Assembly: GCA_052171895.1 (NCBI GenBank)
Contig: JBQMRN010000001.1
Span: forward strand, 682,001-746,000
Direction of reading: 5' to 3'
DNA: 64,000 nt
Source: Arsenophonus sp052171895
Lineage (GTDB): Bacteria > Pseudomonadota > Gammaproteobacteria > Enterobacterales > Enterobacteriaceae
Shown here piece after piece: positions 53,208 through 62,749 of this stretch (positions are counted from its first letter, which is position 1; each line of letters starts with the position of its first letter). A program made the position numbers and the translations under genes. The notes beneath the pieces are model-generated. The model was given only the letters and a program-made list of their open reading frames with translations, searched no databases and was not told where the DNA came from.

Positions 53208-53530
53208 TTCCTTCCTAGGCAACATAGCAAACATAAATTTACTAAATGGTATGAAGCCTTTGCCAGCTAGCATAAAATTAGTCACTATCGCTTAATAAGC
53301 GTAGATAATTAGAAAGTTATTGCTAAGGAGGAATTCCACATTTAAAATGTGAATAATTATACGAGCTGATTTGAAAGGATGGCTGAGTAGATTCCATCTA
53401 ATCTATGGTCGTTTTATTTACCGAATTATCTGCCATCTCTGGATGCAGATTGTTTGAAATCACAATAATTGAAATAGAGATGTATGTACCTACAAATTGC
53501 TTTGCGCGCAAAGCAAGAACTTTTAGCAAC
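53208..53530 (+). mobile_element. IS1595 3' fragment
   Basis: Plus-strand C-terminal part with SLNKRR-like and DNYKLLLRRNSTFKM-like codons, then ATTGCTTTGCGCGCAAAGC near the end. It lies between IS91 and the trmB stop. Confidence 0.65.
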
Positions 53531-53569
53531 AAAACATATAGCCAGTTTTTTGCGTAAACGACGGCTATG

Positions 53570-54295
53570 TTATTTAGAGATTATTTTTTTAAACATAAGA
53601 TCAAAGACATCATGGCCTAACTGTTGGGCACGCTTTTCAAATTTAGTCACCGGTCGTGTAACGACGAGTCGCTGAATATAATCGCCAGTTGCTGATAGAT
53701 TTTGATAATTATTGATTTTGCGCATTACATTTAACATATGCTCAGCATATGGCTTCCAGTCGGTTGCTATATGAAATATACCACCTAATTCTAATTTATC
53801 TAAAACAAGCTTAGCAAAGGACTCCTGCACAATTCGACGCTTATTATGCTTTACTTTATGCCAGGGATCAGGGAAAAAAAGTTGTACCATATTTAATGAA
53901 CTATCTAACAACATTTTCTCTAATACTTCAATTGCATCATGAGACATAACCAGTAAATTAGTCAGGTTTGCTTCTTTCGCTGCTGACAAACAAGCACTAA
54001 TTCCTGGAGCATGGACTTCAATACCAAAAAAATTTTTATCTGAATTTTGTTCGGCCATGTCAACTAACGATCTCCCCATACCAAAACCAATTTCCAGAAT
54101 TACTGACGCATTATTACCAAATAGTGAATTAAATGATAGAGGCTGGCTAGTAAAATCTACCCCTATCTTAGGCCATAACATTTGCAGTGCATTTTCCTGA
54201 TGAGGAGTTAATCGTCCATGACGGCGGACAAAACTACGAACACGACGTATTACTTTGCCCTTTTCATTAATTTCTGGAGTAATAATATTTTTCAT
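53570..54295 (-). CDS. trmB: tRNA (guanine-N7)-methyltransferase
   Basis: A SAM-dependent enzyme that makes m7G46 in tRNA. The best start is the ATG at 54295 (MKNIITPEINEKGK), giving 241 residues against 239 in E. coli; an open frame with three further upstream Met codons begins at 54322. The SAM-binding motif is ILEIGFGMGRSLVDMA (about residues 62-78), followed by FFGIEVHAPGI and the conserved LFFPDPWHKVKHNKRRIV. The C-terminus contains the SRF-like RPVTKFEKRAQQLGHDVFDL. Divergent from mutY, as in E. coli. Confidence 0.96.
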   Translation of the reverse strand: MKNIITPEINEKGKVIRRVRSFVRRHGRLTPHQENALQMLWPKIGVDFTSQPLSFNSLFGNNASVILEIGFGMGRSLVDMAEQNSDKNFFGIEVHAPGISACLSAAKEANLTNLLVMSHDAIEVLEKMLLDSSLNMVQLFFPDPWHKVKHNKRRIVQESFAKLVLDKLELGGIFHIATDWKPYAEHMLNVMRKINNYQNLSATGDYIQRLVVTRPVTKFEKRAQQLGHDVFDLMFKKIISK

Positions 54296-54546
54296 CATAA
54301 GTATTGAGATTATTTTTACCAATTAATATTATTCATAATAGATAGCATTATATTACGAGTAATTAAATATGAAAATGGCAGCTAAAAAGCATTACTCTAT
54401 TAACGGAATAAAAATGTTTATCAAAGCGAATATCTGACTAAAAATTAAATATATGTTCCTTGCGAAAAAATAACTAATAATGATACCCATCATCGTTCAT
54501 ATCAAAAGCTACTGTTTATAACACTGTTAGGATAAAGACTTTTTAT
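54296..54546. other. trmB-mutY divergent intergenic region
   Basis: About 250 bp of AT-rich DNA between two divergent genes, so both promoters must lie here. No motif is clear enough to name. Confidence 0.4.
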
Positions 54547-55590
54547 ATGGATACACTACAATTTCCTCACGCTGTACTTAACTGGTATCATTGTTATGGG
54601 CGAAAAACACTCCCATGGCAACGAGAAAAATCCCCCTATCACGTTTGGTTATCTGAAGTAATGTTACAGCAAACACAGATTGCTACCGTAATCCCCTATT
54701 TTAAGAAATTTATTAGCCATTTCCCTGACATCACTTCTTTAGCCAATGCTCAGGAAGATGAAATCTTGCACTTATGGAGTGGCCTTGGTTACTATGCGAG
54801 AGCCCGCAATTTACATAAAGCAGCACAACAAATTATGGTAAAATATGATGCCAATTTTCCCAATAAATTTGATCAAGTTATTTCACTTCCAGGCATTGGA
54901 CGCTCTACCGCAGGCGCTATTTTATCATTATTAGAAAACCAACATTTCCCGATTCTAGATAGTAACGTAAAACGCATACTTACTCGTTACTATGGAATTG
55001 AAGGTTGGCCTGGTAAAAAAAAAGTTGAAAACAAACTGTGGGATATCAGTACCCTGTTAACTCCTGTAAATGATGCTCAATATTTTAACCAGGCAATGAT
55101 GGATCTCGGTGCTATGATCTGTATTAGTAGTAAACCTAAATGCAAATTCTGCCCGTTACAAAAATGTTGCCATGCTTTTATAAAGCATAGCTGGCAAAAT
55201 TTTCCAGCTAAAAAACCTAAACAACAAATTTCCACAAAATGTGGCTGGTTTTTGATTCTACAATATGAAAATTCAATTTGGCTAGAAAAGCGTTGTTCTT
55301 CTTCTGGTATTTGGGGAGGCTTATATATTTTCCCACAATTTGATACGCTAAATGCACTAAATGAGTGGCTTAATAATTCCGGTATTGTATATAACAAAAT
55401 TGAGCAATTAATTACATTTCGTCATAGCTTTAGCCATTTTTATTTAGATATTATACCTATTTATGTCACTATTAATCAGTTTTCTGCTTCTATGGATGAA
55501 ACGACAGGACTTTGGTATAACTTACAGCAAGATATAAAAATTGGCTTTCCAGCACCGGTTAAAAAATTACTTAAACAATTTAGATATTAA
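54547..55590 (+). CDS. mutY: A/G-specific adenine DNA glycosylase
   Basis: A 347-residue repair enzyme (E. coli 350) that removes A opposite 8-oxoG. Catalytic Glu37 (SEVMLQQTQ) and Asp138 (ILDSNVKR) have the same numbers as in E. coli. The helix-hairpin-helix LPGIGRSTAGA is at 114-124. The [4Fe-4S] ligands Cys192, Cys199, Cys202 and Cys208 keep the C-x6-C-x2-C-x5-C spacing. The C-terminal 8-oxoG-sensing domain is present. It is followed by yggX, which supports iron-sulfur enzymes including MutY. Confidence 0.97.
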   Translation: MDTLQFPHAVLNWYHCYGRKTLPWQREKSPYHVWLSEVMLQQTQIATVIPYFKKFISHFPDITSLANAQEDEILHLWSGLGYYARARNLHKAAQQIMVKYDANFPNKFDQVISLPGIGRSTAGAILSLLENQHFPILDSNVKRILTRYYGIEGWPGKKKVENKLWDISTLLTPVNDAQYFNQAMMDLGAMICISSKPKCKFCPLQKCCHAFIKHSWQNFPAKKPKQQISTKCGWFLILQYENSIWLEKRCSSSGIWGGLYIFPQFDTLNALNEWLNNSGIVYNKIEQLITFRHSFSHFYLDIIPIYVTINQFSASMDETTGLWYNLQQDIKIGFPAPVKKLLKQFRY

Positions 55591-55615
55591 CTTTCATGTT
55601 TTGAGGATTCACTTA

Positions 55616-55888
55616 ATGAGTAGAACTATTTTTTGTATTTTTTTACAATGTGAAGCTGAAGGTTTAGATTTTCAGCTTTTTCCTGGTGAAATAGGTAAAC
55701 GAATTTATAATCAAATATCTAAAGAAGCCTGGGGACAATGGATAAGCAAACAAACCATGCTGATCAATAAAAAAAAGCTTAGCACTATGAATCCTGAAGA
55801 CCGAAAATTGCTAGAGCAAGAGATGATCAAATTTCTATTTGAGGGTAAGAAATTTGTATTGAGGGCTTATACCTCGGTTGAAAAATAA
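55616..55888 (+). CDS. yggX: Fe(2+)-trafficking protein YggX
   Basis: A 90-residue small cytosolic protein (E. coli 91) linked to iron-sulfur repair and oxidative-stress resistance. The start is ATG at 55616 (MSRTIFCIFLQCEAEGLDFQ) after a GAGG site. An earlier Met at 55541 lies inside mutY and is not the start. LFPGEIGKRIYNQISKEAW and WQTMLINKKKLSTMNPEDR-like segments match the family, including the conserved Cys at position 7. mutY-yggX-mltC is the usual operon. Confidence 0.96.
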   Translation: MSRTIFCIFLQCEAEGLDFQLFPGEIGKRIYNQISKEAWGQWISKQTMLINKKKLSTMNPEDRKLLEQEMIKFLFEGKKFVLRAYTSVEK

Positions 55889-55949
55889 TTGTTATTCAAT
55901 AAAAATCTTTTTTATTCTGATTATCTTTATATAATATACTATAAATGAT

Positions 55950-56188
55950 ATGAAAAAGCTGCTGCTTCCTCTCATTATTGTTCAACTTTTCTGGGTTATT
56001 TCACTAAAAATATCGCATTCTATCATGAATTTATCAAAGGGGATACCAATGGATTTGATATTTTAGTTCTAAAATTTCCTTACAATATCAAGAATATATT
56101 TGGAATTTAGGAAGTGGCTAATTGGTTGGCAAAAGATTATGTTAAATATACTGATCAATACCAAACCTTGTAGTTATATTAATTTTGA
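55950..56188 (+). pseudogene. mltC: Membrane-bound lytic murein transglycosylase C, 5' part
   Basis: Starts with MKKLLLPLIIVQLFWVIS, a lipoprotein-signal-like N-terminus without the lipobox Cys. Further pieces (KGDTNGFDILVLKF-like and VKYTDQYQT-like) match the MltC N-terminal domain in three frames. IS256 breaks the gene at about 56190. MltC cleaves peptidoglycan with 1,6-anhydro ends. Confidence 0.85.
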
Positions 56189-56189
56189 G

Positions 56190-57652
56190 AGTTATTAGCA
56201 AATCTGGTATATGGAGGGTTAGAGCCTACGTTCCGCTCTAATACTTTGTAAATCTGTTCTCTATCTTTAAATTGGGCGTTGTTTTACCCACCCATCATGG
56301 GATCAGTCGGTTAAAATCCCTTAGCTGGTTCCAGCTTTTCTGAGCAGAAAGTAGCAGCTTAAATAGCATTGAAAGGGTTGTTTTTCTTAAATCATAGTTC
56401 TTCTGGTCTCGGATTTGCTAGCCTTACTGTCGGTAAAACCTGATTCAATCAGCTTCGTCATTTTTATTGAAGTCCAGTACTCTATGACGGAAAGTGCTAG
56501 AATGCCAGCAGTTCTTCTCGATCTTTCTCTAGCCTCTTCATTCCTGCAGGATACTTTCCTGAAAACCTTGCAAAAAAACATCAAGGGTTTAAATTATCGG
56601 CATCACGCTTCTCTTCTCTTGTAGTCTTGTAGGCAGATCTCCCTCAGCTCAGTCTTAATTTTCGATTGCATTCCTTTTGGCAGTGAATCACTACATTACC
56701 TATTTTGTGTACCTAATAGCGTTCGTTTGTGCTGCGTGTCCGGGAACATCTTTGGCATTGTATTCTAAAAAAACAAGGGACAGCAGCTCCTCCTCCCCTA
56801 GCCCTCCACTAGCAAGCTTGGGAGATATGATTAAGACACGCGCTTGCAGGGTATTGATAAGTTCGGTCTAGCTTGTTTCTGACTATCGATAAGAATCTTC
56901 GAGCGTAACGAGCTCCTTACGTCCATGCTCAGTGACGCCGATGATAATAACCAGCAGGCAAAGGCGATCATCTGAGCTGATAGGATTGTCTATGCCATCG
57001 GCTAAGAAATAACATAGCATGTATCGTTTAAATCAAACAGGCAGCATTGCTTGTTTCTCTTCAAGGTATTGCTGTTTCAGCCTGCTGACAGTATTCTCTC
57101 AGAGAGAGAATGTGCTTTTCACCAAGAAGTGCCAGAGAACTTCATGAAAGTCACCGCTGGAGATACCTCGCACAGGCATAGCCAGGGTATCAACTCTTTG
57201 AAGCTTTCCCACGCTTTAGATAAGGCGGTAGTAACAAACTGTTAAATTATATTCCGTTGCTGCTGTGATCTTCCCCTGACTTTAGGCACTTTAGTCTCAA
57301 TATCGCTAATAGCAGTCTGTATAATTCGATCTAGCAAATAACAGTTACGGAGACGATGAGCGCCAGTTGTCGTCGACAAGGCAGCGTTTTCAGCATGTTG
57401 TCGAAGTATGGCTTCAAGCTCAGCCTCAACTGGGTACCTATGAGCTGCCTGCCAGCATTACGGATAAGTTCATGTAATGGATCAGAGATAAAATCTAGCC
57501 TTACTGATAGCTGTAAGGCTAGATTTTTCATGGCATATCATATCTCTGTTGATGAAATAATCCACGCAATCAATTAGCAGGAGATAAGGCTATAGCATCT
57601 TTGAAACTCCATACAGCAGAAATCAGTATAAGTCACAAAATATATAGTTAAT
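56190..57652 (-). mobile_element. IS256-family element, inserted in mltC
   Basis: Runs from AGAGTTATTAGCAAATC to AGAAATCAGTATAAGTC. Minus-strand transposase remains include RKVSCRNEEARERSRRTAGI (about 56470-56530), KTRVLREDA-like and LISDPLHELIRNAGRQLI (57420-57500). Frameshifts throughout. Confidence 0.8.
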
Positions 57653-57654
57653 AT

Positions 57655-58617
57655 CTCTAAAATTAGTGGGTTAGCTTAAAAAGCATACTATCTGATGATA
57701 GTCTTTATTTACAACAGACATAATAAACCTATTCTATCTCATATTAGAATTAGCAAAAAAAGGAGGCTTTTGATCTTCAATTAAATGCCAATGTAATTTC
57801 TTAACCATCAAGTACTTGATCATACGAATCAAGCGATCCGCTTGGATGAATGATGAGGAACAAAATTTTCGACTATTTATTAGAAAATAAATTCTACCGA
57901 TATCAATCAGGATTACACGTTATCTGCTTAATTATCATTCAATTATGGCTAAATCACCTAAATAAAGTTGCTCATAAATATTTACCATATATTCTCGTCA
58001 GATTGCGGCAAAATATGGCGTTGATTAATTTTTGATCCTAGTAATATGCAAATAGAATCTGGTTTTAATCCTTAGGCGCTTAAAAATCGCTTTAATACTT
58101 TAAGTTTAATACAAATTAAACTAAACACTGCGCATGTAGAGAGAGACGTTTTTGTGCCAATGGGAAAATAGGCATACTAAGTCGCAATTATTTATTTGAT
58201 TCTAAAAATAATATTAATCTTGGAAGAGCCTATTTATCATTGCTACAAAATAATTATTTAGATGGAATTATGAATGCCACCTAATATATCGCTATGCAAT
58301 AATCACACCCTATATGGTGGTGGGAGTAGTGTATTAAAAGTATTCTATAATCATAAAAAGCTAGCAGCAGAAATTATTAATCAAATACCATCAGAGGTGA
58401 TGCTTAGCAAGCATTAGTGACTAAACATCTAGCTGATCAATCAGATAATTATCTGATTAAAGTAAATAATGCGCAGAAAATTATTGTTAATAACCTTTTT
58501 AGTAAATTTTGTTGGTGTACCCCTGATAATAAAGAGAAGTATTTCTTATTACGAAAAGAAAAGGCTTCAAATAATTTTTATATACCACTGGTTAAATTAC
58601 TGAAAAAACAAGAATAA
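57655..58617 (+). pseudogene. mltC: Membrane-bound lytic murein transglycosylase C, 3' part
   Basis: Continues mltC after IS256. FDYLLENKFYRYQSGLHVI, LNHLNKVAHKYLPYI, MQIESGFNP (the catalytic ESxFNP motif of lytic transglycosylases), NYLFDSKNNINLGRAYLSLL and NYLIKVNNAQK match MltC in successive frames. The Glu is visible as MQIESGFNP but lies in a frame with a stop. A 66-codon open end (58417-58617) extends past the usual C-terminus. Confidence 0.88.
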
Positions 58618-58679
58618 AAACCTTATTGTAATAATTTTAATTGACTAAAATATTATAATCAGGTTTAATATGTCCTGCT

Positions 58680-58755
58680 GCCTGGATAGCTCAGTCGGTA
58701 GAGCAGAGGATTGAAAATCCTCGTGTCGGTGGTTCGATTCCGCCTCTGGGCACCA
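58680..58755 (+). tRNA. pheV: tRNA-Phe (anticodon GAA)
   Basis: A 76-nt gene with GCCTGGA/TCTGGGC acceptor, D arm, anticodon stem AGGAT/ATCCT with loop TGAAAAT-like carrying GAA, T arm GGTGGTTCGATTCCGCC and encoded CCA. It differs from E. coli tRNA-Phe at few sites, with compensating changes in the T stem. The place behind mltC matches several enterobacteria. Confidence 0.96.
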
Positions 58756-59019
58756 TATTCATAGCACGGTTATCGAAGCTAATAATTTAAATTATTTTTT
58801 GAATTTATCCTCGATTAAGTATTCATTTAGTGGTCCAATCGTCTTCCAGGTTTAGGTACATAAACTTATTCAATAAAATATATGAATTAGTAGTTAAAGA
58901 AATAACTATCATCATAAGTTCAGCAAATTTACTTGTATTAATAATTTCTGCTGTATTTAGTAGGATAAATTAGCAAATGGTTCTCTGTAGAAAATCTATT
59001 ATACGCTAAAAGCGTATTT
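58756..59019. other. AT-rich spacer
   Basis: Follows tRNA-Phe. No gene or tRNA is recognised. Confidence 0.4.
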
Positions 59020-59490
59020 TTGTTATAGAGGTTGCCATGAAAAAGTAAACAATCATACAGATTAAAGAGATTCTTTCCTCACTCCATAGCAACATAAAAC
59101 TGCATCTCATTAGTTAGATCAGTGACAATCTATCGGATAATATCGGTTTATGCATTGAAGCAGCTTATTCCAATTTATCCTACCCAGATTGTCATAGTAG
59201 AAGATGTTATCTTCTTTGAACATTCATTATGGTTACAGGAATATCCTTGAAAAATCTCCAATTGCAGGTAAATTCTTTAACAAAGCTTACTGGGGAGGGA
59301 AATCCTATGCCTAAACTATATCAGAAAAATAAATGATTTACTTATCTAGGATGTATGTTGAATAGTTTAAGTTTATGGAGTCAGCAAAATAAACAGCATT
59401 GATGATTTTAAAACATCATTTAGTTGCCGCCACTGGTTCAGCGGCGACAGGCAACATAAATGCACTAGGTGGTATTTGTTGAAGAAGTTA
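59020..59490 (+). mobile_element. IS1595 5' fragment
   Basis: Starts with ATG AAA AAG TAA at 59037, again a stop at codon 4, followed by TIIQIKEILSSLHSN-like, SDNIGLCIEAAYSN-like and zinc-ribbon-like GYRNILEKSPIAG remains. IS256 truncates it at about 59490. Confidence 0.7.
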
Positions 59491-60945
59491 TTAGGAAATC
59501 TAGTGTTATAGGGAGATTAGGCTATCTATGATTCACTCTGATGCTTCGTGAATCTGTTTTCCATCTTTAAATTGTAAATTGTTTACCTAAAATGGAGGGG
59601 GTAAATACAGCAGGTTAAACCCTATTAGCCGGCTCTACCTTTTCTGAGAAGACGGTGGGGAGTAGCTTAAATACCATTGAAAGGCTTGTTTTTCTCGAAC
59701 TAGAGTTTTTTTGCGCGTCAGGCTTCCTTCGTAGCCTGATGTCGCAAAAGGCAATTTAATCAGATTCGTCGTTTTTATTGATGCCAAGTACTCTGACGGG
59801 AAGTTGTGAATGCCAGCAGTTCTTCTCGATCTTCCTTCAGCTTTCATCGCTGCAAGATACTTCGCTGAAAACCTTGCCAACAAAACATTAATGGCTTTAT
59901 TAGCAGCATCACGAGTTTCTTCTAGCCAAAGAGAAGAAACCTCCGCTCAGTCTTAACTTTCGCGGTTGTGTGCCTTTGGGGAGTAGAAGCTAGCACATTA
60001 GCTGTTTTGTGTATTCAACACTGTTGGTGCTGCGTATCTGGGAATATCTTTGCCATTGCATTCCAAAAACTAATAGCACCGTCTTCTGTAGCAAGATTTG
60101 GAGATACGGTTAAGCAAGGCGCTTGTGCAGCCTATTCAGATAAGTTTGGTCAAGTTTGCTTCTAGCTCTCAATAACCATCTTTGACCGTAATAAGCTCTT
60201 TATGACCATGTTCAGTGATACGCCAATAATAACAAGCCAGTAAAGGTGATTATCTTAATTGACAGCATGTGTGTATTGTCATCAGCTAAGAAATAAACGT
60301 AGTGCATATCGCTAAATTTACGTAGAAATTATTGCCTTGTGCTTTTCAAGCGATTGTTATTTCAGTATGCTGATGGTGTATTTGCAGAGAGAGGATCTGC
60401 TTTTTTACTGAGAAGCGCTAACAGGCTAGGACTTCATGAAAATAACCAATGGATACGGCCTCGCCGGTTAGAGGAGAATGGTAGCAACTCTTCATCACTT
60501 TTTGCACGATTCAGATAGGGCGGTAGCAATGCGCTCTTGAAGCATATTCCGTTGCCACTGCGATCCATGACATTAAGCACTTTAATCTCAATATTGCTAA
60601 TAGTAGTCTGTGTATGGTTCCTTGTGTCAAATAACCGTTTTACGAATAATAATATGACGCCGATAGACAAGGCTAGGCAGGCGTTTAGCATGTTGTCTCA
60701 GCATGGTTTTGATCTCAGCTTCAAACGGTACTAGCTATCAGATCAGCTCCCTAGTATCATTACTGATAAGTTCATGGAAGTGATAACAGGTAATGTCTAG
60801 TTTTTCGGATACCTGTATGCTAGCCTTTCATGGCATATTATCTCTCTATTGTTAAAATCATCCATGAAATCAATCAGCAGGATACGCGATACGCTACTTT
60901 CTCTGAAATTTCATATATGAGAAATGAGCATCACTCAAAATATTG
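59490..60945 (-). mobile_element. IS256-family element, degenerate
   Basis: Minus-strand frames with the C-terminal block GSLTRKKTLVREKQAFQWYL (about 59655-59715) and N-terminal LFVKRLFDTRNHTQTTISN (about 60590-60650). The end at 60920 reads GAGAAATGAGCATCACTC. Heavily frameshifted. Confidence 0.8.
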
Positions 60946-61182
60946 CAGACTCCTTTTTATTTATATTCCGCAACCAGTTGATAAATAAAAATGTAACTAT
61001 ATTGAAATGATCATTTCATATAGATAACTTAATAATTATGTTAATCAGTTTTTATTAAATACGATTGGAATATAATAAAAATAGCAACAAAACGTTATCA
61101 AGTATTGATAGAAAATGATATTCTATATCAATATTATGTTCAAGGTATGTAAAATAATAGATTTAGTTTTTAAGGAAGTGCA
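60946..61182. other. AT-rich upstream region of grxD
   Basis: About 235 bp of AT-rich DNA holding the grxD promoter. TTTAAGGAAG just before the start is the ribosome binding site. No coding remnant. Confidence 0.45.
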
Positions 61183-61509
61183 ATGACGACAATAGAAAAA
61201 ATTGAACGCCAGATAAAAGAAAATTTAATCCTTTTATACATGAAAGGCTCACCTAAATTTCCAAGTTGCGGGTTCTCTGCTAAGGCCGTTCAAGCTATTT
61301 CTGGTTGTGGCGAACGTTTTGCTTATGTAGATATTTTGCAAAACCCTGATATTCGCAGTGAATTACCTAAATATGCAAACTGGCCAACATTTCCTCAGCT
61401 ATGGGTTCATGGTGAGTTAATTGGGGGTTGTGATATCATTATTGAAATGTATCAGCAAGGGGAATTACAGAAATTGATCACCGCAACTACTGATAAATAT
61501 TGCACTTAA
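61183..61509 (+). CDS. grxD: Monothiol glutaredoxin GrxD
   Basis: A 108-residue monothiol (CGFS-type) glutaredoxin (E. coli 115) that carries [2Fe-2S] clusters with glutathione and BolA-type partners. The active site CGFS is at residues 29-32, the GSH-binding WPTFPQLW at about 67-74, and GGCDI at about 84-88. The C-terminus is slightly short (ends after TTDKYCT). The frame is intact. gshB, also in this window, supplies its glutathione ligand if complete. Confidence 0.96.
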   Translation: MTTIEKIERQIKENLILLYMKGSPKFPSCGFSAKAVQAISGCGERFAYVDILQNPDIRSELPKYANWPTFPQLWVHGELIGGCDIIIEMYQQGELQKLITATTDKYCT

Positions 61510-61565
61510 GAACACAACCTCCCGATGAGTAGCTAAATAATTTTTATAGAATGTAGTTAATTGTT

Positions 61566-61616
61566 ACTTCCAAGAAAATAACATATTTTTTAAATAATTC
61601 AGGTTTAACTGAATCA
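61566..61616 (-). mobile_element. IS481 terminal fragment
   Basis: About 50 bp containing AATAACATATTTTTTAAATA and CAGGTTTAACTGAATC match the IS481 right end. It borders an IS256 fragment. Confidence 0.5.
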
Positions 61617-62275
61617 TTAGAAAATCTGGTGTATATGGAGATTAAGTTATCTACGTTCCACTTTGATGCTTCGTAAATCTGTTATCCATCCTTAAATTGG
61701 GTGTTGTTTAGCACCAGGGGTCACTAGACTAAATCACCTTAGTCGGTTTTGGTTTTTTTGAGTAGGCTGGCTGTAGCAACCTAAATACCATTAAAAGGGT
61801 TGTTTTTTAGAAAAATATGTTCTTTGCACGTGTTAGCTTCGTAGTTTTACTTTCGAAAAGCCTATTCAATTGAATTCGTCGTTCTTATTGTTGATGCCCA
61901 GTACTCTGACTTGGGATCGTAGAATGCCAGCAGTTCTTCTCGATTTTTCTCCAGCTTCTTCATTGCTTCAGGATACTTTGCTGAAAAATATGGAAACAAA
62001 ACATCAAGGGCTTTATTTAGCAGTATAGTGGATCTCTGCTAGCCAGATTTTCTCACACAGCTGAGTTTTAATTTTCAGTTGAATGTCTTTGAAGAGTGAA
62101 GCCTAATGTACATTAGCTGTTTTGTGTACATAACAGTCTTGCTGCTTTGTATCTGGGAATATCTTTGCCATTGCATTCCAAAAAGCAATGGGCACTGTCT
62201 TATATAGCAAATCTAGAAGATAAGGTTAAGTAAGGCACGCGCTTGCAGGCTATTAAGAAGTTCGGCCAAGTTTAT
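61610..62275 (-). mobile_element. IS256 3' half, degenerate
   Basis: Minus-strand C-terminal transposase half (KDREELLAFYDP-like near 61925-61975, PKVIFLPLQSSKGIQ-like later). The 5' half is cut by IS91 at about 62275. Confidence 0.7.
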
Positions 62276-62745
62276 GCTTAGGAAATTAAATCGCTATTTA
62301 ACTAAAGAGAAAAAGCCATCTTTTTTTGCTAAAAGGAGATAGAATCGGTTTATTGAGTCTATTGTAAGTTCCAATTTCATTGGAGTGTGTATTCTTTAAC
62401 CTAATTAATGTACTAATTTTAGAGATATTAAGCCTAAGTTGTTTGTTTGGCTTAATAATCATTATTTTTTCTATTTTATTCATTCTTTCTGACAAAAAAT
62501 CCATTACCTATTTACCGAGTTGAGCGTCGATAAAAAGTAGTCTGTTTCCATACAGAATGCATTTGTACAGATCTGATCTGTGCGCAGAAATATTCTTTCA
62601 TCAAAAAGACGAACCCATGTTTTTCTGGTTTTTTTTGAACCATCATCTACAGCCCATTATACAGCTTTGGTAATAGTGTGCCTAATTTATGATTTGACAA
62701 GAAAGCTATAGTAACGCAGTATCTTAACATGCTTCGCTGGAATAG
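62275..62745 (-). mobile_element. IS91 3' fragment
   Basis: The low end reads GCTTAGGAAATTAAATCGC (about 62275-62293), the same end as copies at 13.5 and 43.2 kb. The C-terminal RYCVTIAFLSNHKL-like remains follow (62680-62720). The rest of the transposase is missing. Confidence 0.65.
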
Positions 62746-62749
62746 AGTT

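Noticed and set aside
55541..55615. Longer yggX start
   Set aside because: The upstream Met lies within mutY and would add 25 residues absent from the family. ATG at 55616 has a ribosome binding site and the MSRTIF start.
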